DNA of 5,535 nt from assembly GCA_007121995.1 (NCBI GenBank), contig SKJK01000005.1:1-5535 (forward strand), in the 5' to 3' direction. Positions 1 through 5,535 of this stretch are shown here, piece after piece. The notes below the pieces were generated by a model. The model saw only the letters and a list, made by a program, of their open reading frames with translations. It was not told where the DNA came from and did no database searches. The DNA is from Desulfobulbaceae bacterium. Its GTDB lineage: Bacteria; Desulfobacterota; Desulfobulbia; Desulfobulbales; Desulfobulbaceae. A program made the translations under genes and the position numbers. Within the stretch, counting starts at the first letter, position 1; each line of letters opens with the position of its first letter.

Positions 1-1142
1 TGAACCTGAAAGGTATCCTCCTTGGCGGGAGGATTCCCGGCTATCATGAACACTCGTCACAGATGTCGCCCCAGCTGTATATTCTTAAAGTGAAAAACCA
101 GGAAATGCACGATCCGGTCCTGACTTTTCAACTCTCAAATGATTTTCATGTCCGCAATCTGCTCCCCAACTATTGGCCCAAAGACCATCATTCCCGTGGC
201 CATGCGGTTCTGCTCGAATGGATCAATATCTATTATGAAAAAAAGACCCGACTGATCGGCGGAGCCAAATCCGTTGCCCGCCTCGGTGTTGTTCAGTGGC
301 AGATGCGACGCTTTCAGTCCTTTGATGACTTCATGCAGCAGGTCGAATTCTTTGTCGATACCGTCAGCGATTATCAGGCCGATATAGTTCTTTTTCCCGA
401 ATTGCTCAACGCCCCGCTAATCCATACCCATGGAGACAGCAATCCCGCCGAGGCCATGCGTATGCTGGCTGGGTACACCGAAGACATGCGCGAGGCCATG
501 GTTGAGATGGCTTTAACCTATAATATCAATATCGTCACCGGTAGTGTCCCCTTTCTGGATGAATCCGGGACACTGCGCAATGTGAGCTATCTCTGTCGGC
601 GTGACGGCACCTGGGACAGCCAGGCCAAACTACACATCACTCCAGAGGAGGATGCCCACTGGGGCTTCACCGGTGGCAACGAATTAAAAGTCTTTGATAC
701 GGATATCGGCAAGATCGGCATTCTGATCTGTTACGACGTCGAATTTCCTGAATTGCCTCGCTTACAGGCGCTCGAGGGAATGAAACTGCTGCTCGTTCCC
801 TTTTGGACCGATACCAAAACCGGTTATCTCCGCGTCCGCCGCTGTGCTCAGGCGCGGGCGATCGAAAATGAATGCTTCGTGGCCATATCGGGCAGTGTCG
901 GCAATATCCCCAAAGTAGAGACCATGGGCATCCAGTATTCCCAGGCAGCTGTATTCACCCCCTCCGATTTTTCCTTTCCCCACGATGCTATTGCTGCGGA
1001 AGCGACTCCAGGAATCGAAACCACCCTTGTCACTGATCTCGATCTGGACTTGATCAAGGAGCTACGAGCCCTGGGCAGCGTTCGTAACGCCCAAAGCCGG
1101 CGCACCGATCTCTACGACCTCCGCTGGCTCGGTAAAAAATGA
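1..1142 (+). CDS. Bifunctional GNAT N-acetyltransferase / carbon-nitrogen hydrolase (nitrilase superfamily), 5'-truncated by the window edge
   Basis: The reading frame is open from base 3, so the ATG at 63 is an internal methionine; 379 codons are visible before the TGA at 1140-1142. Visible residues 1 to about 80 resemble the end of a GNAT acetyltransferase domain (GGRIPGY, then DPVLTFQLSN and a conserved GHAVLLEW helix). From about residue 91 (VARLGVVQWQ) a nitrilase-superfamily domain follows. Its catalytic triad is intact: Glu in LFPEL (399-401), Lys in QAKLHITP (627-629) and the nucleophile Cys in ILICYDVEFPE (729-731). The C-terminus (SRRTDLYDLRW) is typical of these fusions. Known relatives, such as Bacillus YhcX-type proteins, are about 510 residues, so roughly 130 N-terminal residues are probably missing. 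The nitrilase half should hydrolyse a non-peptide C-N bond (amide or nitrile) and the GNAT half should transfer an acyl group from acyl-CoA, in the cytoplasm; the substrates cannot be read from sequence. No signal peptide can be judged. Family call is firm; specific function is unknown. Confidence 0.9.
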   Translation, partial: NLKGILLGGRIPGYHEHSSQMSPQLYILKVKNQEMHDPVLTFQLSNDFHVRNLLPNYWPKDHHSRGHAVLLEWINIYYEKKTRLIGGAKSVARLGVVQWQMRRFQSFDDFMQQVEFFVDTVSDYQADIVLFPELLNAPLIHTHGDSNPAEAMRMLAGYTEDMREAMVEMALTYNINIVTGSVPFLDESGTLRNVSYLCRRDGTWDSQAKLHITPEEDAHWGFTGGNELKVFDTDIGKIGILICYDVEFPELPRLQALEGMKLLLVPFWTDTKTGYLRVRRCAQARAIENECFVAISGSVGNIPKVETMGIQYSQAAVFTPSDFSFPHDAIAAEATPGIETTLVTDLDLDLIKELRALGSVRNAQSRRTDLYDLRWLGKK

Positions 1143-1161
1143 GCCTGAATTCGTAATCTGG

Positions 1162-1177
1162 TTCTCGTTTCCGAGAA
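1162..1177. promoter_or_regulatory. Palindrome upstream of acnA, candidate operator
   Basis: TTCTCG (1162-1167) and CGAGAA (1172-1177) are perfect inverted arms around the 4-base centre TTTC. The palindrome lies over the expected -35 position and the spacer of the extended -10 element that begins at 1181. It is flanked by a direct repeat, ATCTGG at 1156-1161 and 1178-1183. No T-run follows, so an intrinsic terminator for the upstream gene is unlikely. The position suits a repressor or activator site for acnA, but the regulator is not identifiable; this is an inference from symmetry and location. Confidence 0.4.
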
Positions 1178-1180
1178 ATC

Positions 1181-1189
1181 TGGCATAAT
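1181..1189 (+). promoter_or_regulatory. Extended -10 promoter element for acnA
   Basis: TGGCATAAT fits the extended -10 pattern TGnTATAAT, with one mismatch in the hexamer (CATAAT, 1184-1189). At a 16-17 base spacing there is only a poor -35 match (around 1161-1167), which is common for extended -10 promoters. Transcription would start near 1196, giving a leader of about 48 bases before the ATG at 1244. The promoter lies after the stop of the upstream gene, so acnA is probably transcribed independently, although read-through is possible. Prediction by motif only. Confidence 0.5.
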
Positions 1190-1226
1190 TGGATGAAAAC
1201 TCATCTGCCCCGAAGCACTGACCACG

Positions 1227-1235
1227 AAAAGGAGG
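1227..1235 (+). promoter_or_regulatory. Strong ribosome binding site of acnA
   Basis: AAAAGGAGG lies 8 bases before the ATG at 1244, an ideal Shine-Dalgarno match and spacing. It decides the start: the in-frame ATG at 1193 has no comparable site and lies at or before the predicted transcription start. Confidence 0.85.
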
Positions 1236-1243
1236 ACGCACGC

Positions 1244-3925
1244 ATGGCGGCAACGATCGATTTCGCTTCATTTTCCCCCCGGACGACCCTGAAGGTTCAC
1301 GGTACAACCTATACCATCTATTCGGTCAAGGCCCTGGAGCGACTTGGATTCGGTCCTGTGGATCGCCTGCCTTACTCCATTCGTGTCCTGCTGGAAAATC
1401 TGCTCAGGCACTTTCCCCAGGGTCTAGCCAGCGCCGAGGATATCACCAACCTGGCAAGCTGGCAGGCTGACCGTGACCAGCTGGCAGCCATCCCTTTCAT
1501 GCCCGCCCGGGTTATTCTGCAGGACTTCACCGGAGTACCGGCCTTGGTGGATCTGGCGGCAATGCGCGCCGCCCTGGCCCGGCACGGCGGTGACCCAGCG
1601 ACCATGAACCCGGCCATTCCCGCTGATCTGGTCATCGACCACTCCATTCAAGTAGACCAGAGTGCCACCCGGGATGCTTTCAGCGCCAATGTCGACCTGG
1701 AGATGGAACGCAACCGTGAGCGCTACACCATGCTCCATTGGGGGCAGCAGGCATTTGACAATTTCCGGGTAGTACCGCCGGGTATCGGTATTGTCCATCA
1801 GGTCAATCTCGAATACCTGGCCACTGTGGTCGGTACCGCTGAAAACAACGGCAATCCGGTCGTCTACCCTGACAGTGTCCTGGGAACGGACTCCCACACC
1901 ACCATGATCAACGGCCTGGGGGTGATGGGATGGGGCGTGGGCGGCATCGAAGCAGAGGCGGTGCTGCTTGGTCAGCCGTATTCCCTGCAGATCCCCGAAG
2001 TGGTGGGGGTCCGCCTGAGCGGTGCCCTTCGCCCCGGTGTCACGGCCACGGACCTGGTTCTTACCCTGACCCGTTTCCTCCGGGCTCAGGGTGTTGTTGG
2101 CCGTTTTGTCGAATTCTTCGGTCCGGGCCTGGAGCATCTGAGCCTGCCTGACCGGGCCACCATCGCCAACATGGCCCCGGAGTATGGTGCCACCATGGGC
2201 TTCTTCCCGGTGGACGAAGCAACCTTACGCTACCTGGAGACCAGTGGCCGGCCAGCCCAACTGGTGGACCTTGTGGCAGCCTATTGTCGAGCCCAGGGAT
2301 TTTTCTTCGAGCCGGGCAGCCCGACCCCTGACTATACCGCCACCTATGAATTGGCCCTGGAAGAGGCGGTACCCAGCCTTTCCGGACCAAAACGCCCCCA
2401 GGACCTGCTGCCCCTGACTGCTGTCCGCGACGATTTTTTCCGCCAATTCGAACAGGAACTGGAGCGCAGCACTGCCGCGCCCACTGATGATCCACGGGCC
2501 GTTCTCACCAACGGTGCGGTAATCATCGCCGCCATCACCAGTTGCACCAACACCTCCAACCCGGATGTGATGATCGGTGCCGGACTGCTTGCCCGCAAAG
2601 CCCGGCAGCGCGGCCTATCGCCTCAAACTTGGGTCAAAACCAGCATGGCCCCGGGATCCCGGGTCGTCAAGGGGTACCTGGAGGCAAGCGGCCTGCTACC
2701 GGACCTGGAGGCCCTTGGCTTTCATGTGGTCGGCTATGGCTGCGCCACCTGCATCGGCAACAGCGGCCCCCTGGAGCAGACTGTTACCGCTGCCATTCAG
2801 GACAAGCAGTTGGTAACCGCCGCCGTGCTCAGTGGGAACCGTAATTTCGAGGCCCGTATCCACTCCCTGATCCGGGCCAACTATCTGGGCTCACCGCTTC
2901 TGGTGGTGGCCTATGCCTTAACTGGTACCATTCGCATCAATCTGGAAAGTGAACCCCTGGGATTCGATCCCCAAGGAGGGCCGGTCTATCTACGCGATAT
3001 CTGGCCCACAGAGGAAGAAATTCGGTCCGTTGTCCACCAAACTCTCAACCCGGCTCTTTTCACCGCCGGCTATGCCGATGTCTTTGCCGGCGATGCCCGC
3101 TGGAATGCGCTGGAGGGGGGTGGCGGTGACCTCTACCAATGGGATCCGCACTCCTCGTATATCCGTGAACCGCCTTTCTTTCAGGACATGTCCTTAGCCC
3201 CCCCCCCGGCCAGCGATATCACTGGGGCACGGATTCTGGCCCTGTTCAATGATTCAATCACCACTGATCATATTTCTCCTGCCGGTTCCATCGGTCCCGA
3301 CACCCCGGCTGGTCAATACTTGCAGGAACAGGGCATCGTGCCCGAAGATTTTAACAGCTACGGTTCCCGGCGCGGTAACCACGAAGTGATGATGCGGGGC
3401 ACCTTTGCCAACATCCGCATCAAAAACCGGATGGTGGACCGGGATGGAGGCTGGACCAAAATGTGGCCAGCGGCAACTGACACGCCCATATATGATGCGG
3501 CCATGGCCTACCGGGCCAACAACATCCCTTTGGTGGTTTTTGCCGGCCGGGACTATGGCACCGGCTCTTCGCGCGACTGGGCGGCCAAAGGGACCATGCT
3601 GCTTGGCGTCAAGGCGGTGATCGCTGTCTCCTTTGAACGTATTCACCGCTCTAATCTGGTGGGCATGGGTGTCCTGCCGCTCCAGTTTCCCGGGGGCATC
3701 GACATCGACAGCCTTTGCCTCAATGGCAGCGAAATCATTACCATCAGCGGTTTAAGTGCTCAACTCATCCCCGGCCAGGATGTAACGCTGCAGATTGTCC
3801 GTGCCGATGGTCGGACTGAAACCATCCCGGTACGCCTGCGCCTTGATAACGAGATGGAAATAGATTATTACCGACACGGCGGTATCCTCCACAAAGTGCT
3901 GCGGCAACGAATGGCCGCGCAATAA
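1244..3925 (+). CDS. acnA: Aconitate hydratase A (aconitase), complete
   Basis: Isomerises citrate to isocitrate through cis-aconitate in the TCA cycle; a cytoplasmic, monomeric [4Fe-4S] enzyme of the AcnA/IRP1 type. The product is 893 residues from the ATG at 1244, close to the usual ~890. The three cluster ligands are Cys434 (ITSCTNTSNP), Cys500 and Cys503 (GYGCATCIGNSGP). Other hallmarks are RLPYSIRVLLENLLR near the N-terminus, DSVLGTDSHTTMINGLGVMG, the hinge-side DSITTDHISPAGSI, SYGSRRGNHEVMMRGTF, and the swivel-domain loop DYGTGSSRDWAAKG followed by SFERIHRSNLVGMGVLPLQF. Domain order (three Fe-S-side domains, linker, C-terminal swivel) is AcnA-like, unlike AcnB. An in-frame ATG at 1193 would add 17 poorly aconitase-like residues and is not preferred. 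A run of ten C (3198-3207) falls in the linker before the swivel domain, but the frame is intact. The 2-methylcitrate dehydratase AcnD is a possible relative, but no prp genes are nearby. The gene probably has its own promoter, possibly under the palindrome upstream. Confidence 0.96.
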   Translation: MAATIDFASFSPRTTLKVHGTTYTIYSVKALERLGFGPVDRLPYSIRVLLENLLRHFPQGLASAEDITNLASWQADRDQLAAIPFMPARVILQDFTGVPALVDLAAMRAALARHGGDPATMNPAIPADLVIDHSIQVDQSATRDAFSANVDLEMERNRERYTMLHWGQQAFDNFRVVPPGIGIVHQVNLEYLATVVGTAENNGNPVVYPDSVLGTDSHTTMINGLGVMGWGVGGIEAEAVLLGQPYSLQIPEVVGVRLSGALRPGVTATDLVLTLTRFLRAQGVVGRFVEFFGPGLEHLSLPDRATIANMAPEYGATMGFFPVDEATLRYLETSGRPAQLVDLVAAYCRAQGFFFEPGSPTPDYTATYELALEEAVPSLSGPKRPQDLLPLTAVRDDFFRQFEQELERSTAAPTDDPRAVLTNGAVIIAAITSCTNTSNPDVMIGAGLLARKARQRGLSPQTWVKTSMAPGSRVVKGYLEASGLLPDLEALGFHVVGYGCATCIGNSGPLEQTVTAAIQDKQLVTAAVLSGNRNFEARIHSLIRANYLGSPLLVVAYALTGTIRINLESEPLGFDPQGGPVYLRDIWPTEEEIRSVVHQTLNPALFTAGYADVFAGDARWNALEGGGGDLYQWDPHSSYIREPPFFQDMSLAPPPASDITGARILALFNDSITTDHISPAGSIGPDTPAGQYLQEQGIVPEDFNSYGSRRGNHEVMMRGTFANIRIKNRMVDRDGGWTKMWPAATDTPIYDAAMAYRANNIPLVVFAGRDYGTGSSRDWAAKGTMLLGVKAVIAVSFERIHRSNLVGMGVLPLQFPGGIDIDSLCLNGSEIITISGLSAQLIPGQDVTLQIVRADGRTETIPVRLRLDNEMEIDYYRHGGILHKVLRQRMAAQ

Positions 3926-3935
3926 ACCGGAATGA

Positions 3936-3952
3936 CCCCGGGCATGGCGGGG
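3936..3952. other. GC-rich hairpin just after acnA
   Basis: CCCCG (3936-3940) pairs with CGGGG (3948-3952) around a 7-base loop, 11 bases past the acnA stop. It could slow polymerase or protect the 3' end of the acnA transcript, but it is not followed by a T-run, so it is not a standard intrinsic terminator. The downstream bases GGGGACGCACCTGTC recall the GC-rich tails of REP-like extragenic elements; this resemblance is weak and from memory. Confidence 0.3.
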
Positions 3953-3961
3953 GACGCACCT

Positions 3962-4055
3962 GTCACAAATCACAATATCCTAAATCCGTGATGACAGACA
4001 AATATATCCAGAACAAGAACCCAGCCGTCACGAATCCAGGGAAACACAATATATC
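3962..4055. repeat. Short imperfect repeats in the acnA-radical SAM gap
   Basis: The AT-rich half of the gap repeats short words: GTCACAAATC (3962-3971) and GTCACGAATC (4027-4036) differ at one base. ACAATATCC (3972-3980), ACAAATATATCC (3998-4009) and ACAATATATC (4046-4055) are close variants. CTGTCA (3960-3965) is also inverted as TGACAG (3992-3997). These could be binding sites or simply low-complexity AT-rich spacer; no clear -35/-10 pair was found among them. Confidence 0.3.
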
Positions 4056-4075
4056 AAAGAGCCTGCAGATCCCAC

Positions 4076-5535
4076 ATGCCCGGAATCATCCTTTCCACCA
4101 TCAATGCCCGTTACATGCACGCCAGCCTCGGACTGCGCTGGCTGTATGCCAATCTGGGTGACCTGCAAGCGCACGCCTGTATTCAGGAGTACTGCCTTAC
4201 CGATCAGCTGACTGATATTGCAGAAAAAATTCTGGGCGACGATCCGATAATCGTCGGCATTGGCGTTTATATCTGGAATGCTGTCGAGATCCAGCAACTG
4301 GTGGCCATCCTCAAGCGGGTGGCCCCAGCCATCCGCATCGTCCTCGGAGGTCCGGAGGTCAGCCATCTGCCTCTGCGGGTCGATCTGCACGAGGCCGACT
4401 ATCTGATCCAGGGCGAAGGGGAGCTGGCTTTCCCGAACCTGTGCCGGTCGCTTTTAGCTGGTCAAGCACCTGCGGAAACCATCATCACCGCCCCCCCGGT
4501 CACCGTTGCCTCCCTGAATCTGCCGTACCGGTATTACACTGATGAGGATCTAGCCCACCGCGTCACCTATGTTGAAGCGTCCCGGGGCTGCCCTTTTTCC
4601 TGCGAATTCTGCCTCTCCTCCCTGGACAGACAGGTCCGCGCCTTTGACATTGACCGCTTCCTCATTGCCATGGAGCAATTATGGCAGCGGGGGGCCCGGA
4701 CCTTCAAATTTGTTGATCGAACCTTTAACAGTAATCCTACTGCCGCCGGTCGTATTCTCGACTATTTTTTAGAGAAAGAACCACCCTTCAATGTCCATTT
4801 CGAGGTCATTCCCGATCATTTCCCCCCCAGCCTCAAAGAACGGCTCACACGCTTTCCCGCCGGGGTGTTGCAACTGGAAATCGGCATTCAGACCCTGCAC
4901 CCGGAAACCGCCGCCCATATCAGCCGCAGACTCGACTTCGACCGGATCAAGGAGAACCTCTCTTTTCTCGCCCGGGAAACAACGGCCCATCTTCATGTCG
5001 ATTTGATTGTCGGCCTGCCGGGCGAATCCGTCGAGCAATTCGGCGAGAACCTCAATATCCTGACCAGATTGACCAAAGGAGAAATCCAGATCGGTATTCT
5101 CAAAAAACTCTCCGGCACCGCCATCAACCGGCATGACCGGCAGTTTGCCATGGTCTATTCCCCTTTCCCCCCCTATGAAATCCTGGGCAACAACCTGATT
5201 TCCTTTACCCGCATGCAGGAAATGAAACGGCTGGCCCGTTTCTGGGACATGGTGTACAACAGTGGCAATTTCAAGCAGACTGCACCACTCCTCTGGCCGG
5301 ACGGGGATGTGTTTCAAGGTTTTCTTGCTTTTTCCCGCTGGTTGTACAACACCACCCAGACCACCTGGCAGATTGGCCTGCCACGACTGGCCGAACTGCT
5401 GTTCCACTACCTGGTAGACGAACAGGGTCGAACCCGGATTGAGGTGGCCAACAGCCTGGCCGCCGACATCCTGGTGTTCAAAGGCCGGGCGCTCCCGGCA
5501 GCGGTACGGGAACACGTCACCTGCCTGCCCCACCA
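4076..5535 (+). CDS. B12-binding-type radical SAM protein with DUF4080-like C-terminus, 3'-truncated by the window edge
   Basis: 486 complete codons are visible and no stop is reached. Residues 1 to about 130 form a Rossmann-like cobalamin-binding-type domain (NARYMHASLGLRWL, IVGIGVYIWN, VLGGPEV at 89-95, GEGE at 113-116). The radical SAM core follows, with the [4Fe-4S] motif CxxxCxxC at Cys172, Cys176 and Cys179 (RGCPFSCEFC), then FKFVDRTFN, VHFEV, EIGIQT (268-273) and DLIVGLPGE. Residues from about 345 to the edge match what I recall of the DUF4080 region, including the preceding GILKKLSGTAI segment. The classical DxHxxG cobalamin motif is absent, so base-off B12 binding through that His is doubtful. 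Such enzymes cleave S-adenosylmethionine to start radical chemistry, often methylation or rearrangement; the substrate of this family is unknown to me. The ATG at 4076 is the only plausible start: an in-frame TGA lies at 3992 and the conserved domain begins at once. The best Shine-Dalgarno-like stretch, AAAGAG (4056-4061), is weak and 14 bases away. Relatives are roughly 500-600 residues, so the gene probably ends soon after the edge. Confidence 0.88.
   Translation, partial: MPGIILSTINARYMHASLGLRWLYANLGDLQAHACIQEYCLTDQLTDIAEKILGDDPIIVGIGVYIWNAVEIQQLVAILKRVAPAIRIVLGGPEVSHLPLRVDLHEADYLIQGEGELAFPNLCRSLLAGQAPAETIITAPPVTVASLNLPYRYYTDEDLAHRVTYVEASRGCPFSCEFCLSSLDRQVRAFDIDRFLIAMEQLWQRGARTFKFVDRTFNSNPTAAGRILDYFLEKEPPFNVHFEVIPDHFPPSLKERLTRFPAGVLQLEIGIQTLHPETAAHISRRLDFDRIKENLSFLARETTAHLHVDLIVGLPGESVEQFGENLNILTRLTKGEIQIGILKKLSGTAINRHDRQFAMVYSPFPPYEILGNNLISFTRMQEMKRLARFWDMVYNSGNFKQTAPLLWPDGDVFQGFLAFSRWLYNTTQTTWQIGLPRLAELLFHYLVDEQGRTRIEVANSLAADILVFKGRALPAAVREHVTCLPH

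Noticed and set aside
1162..1183. Palindrome as an intrinsic terminator of the upstream gene
   Set aside because: The 6-base stem is short and only moderately GC-rich, and it is followed by AATCTGG rather than a T-run.
1424..2137. 237-codon open frame on the - strand inside acnA
   Set aside because: Antisense to conserved aconitase sequence, with no recognisable motif and no ribosome binding site I could support.
3991..4019. ATGACA (3991-3996) as a -35 box for the radical SAM gene
   Set aside because: It matches TTGACA at five of six positions, but at a 17-base spacing the -10 position reads CAAGAA, which is not promoter-like.
4028..4390. 120-codon open frame on the - strand at the start of the radical SAM gene
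   Set aside because: Overlaps the conserved N-terminal domain of the + strand gene and runs into the intergenic gap; the product resembles no known family.
4769..5533. Long open frame of 254 codons on the - strand
   Set aside because: It lies wholly antisense to the radical SAM gene, whose motifs are intact; its product shows no recognisable domain, and such shadows are usual in GC-rich coding DNA.

Overview
The window holds three genes, all on the + strand, with two short intergenic gaps. Left to right: the 3' portion of a bifunctional GNAT N-acetyltransferase/carbon-nitrogen hydrolase (its 5' end lies outside the window), a complete aconitase A gene (acnA, 893 codons from the preferred start), and the 5' portion of a B12-binding-type radical SAM protein with a DUF4080-like C-terminal region (its 3' end lies outside). 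No tRNA, rRNA, CRISPR array, transposase or prophage gene was seen.

Organism: the sequence is moderately GC-rich bacterial DNA with ordinary Shine-Dalgarno and promoter signals. A GNAT-nitrilase fusion, an AcnA-type aconitase and an oxygen-sensitive DUF4080-type radical SAM enzyme together would suit an anaerobic or facultative Gram-negative such as a member of Desulfobacterota/Deltaproteobacteria. This is inference from protein style only; no marker gene is present to fix the taxonomy.

Layout: bases 1-1142 encode the acyltransferase/amidohydrolase fusion. The 101-base gap 1143-1243 carries the best regulatory signals in the window: a 16-base perfect-arm palindrome, an extended -10 element just downstream of it, and a strong ribosome binding site that places the acnA start at 1244. 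acnA ends at 3925. The 150-base gap 3926-4075 becomes AT-rich after a GC hairpin and contains repeated short motifs, but no convincing terminator or promoter. The radical SAM gene starts at 4076 with a poor ribosome binding site and is still open at the right edge.

How the genes work together: acnA is the TCA-cycle/citrate-isomerising enzyme. The flanking genes have no established link with it, and acnA appears to have its own promoter, so this looks more like an ordinary chromosomal neighbourhood than a dedicated system. The points most worth a second look are the candidate operator upstream of acnA, the uncharacterised radical SAM protein, and the long C tracts inside coding sequence. I found no evidence for an entirely new type of system.
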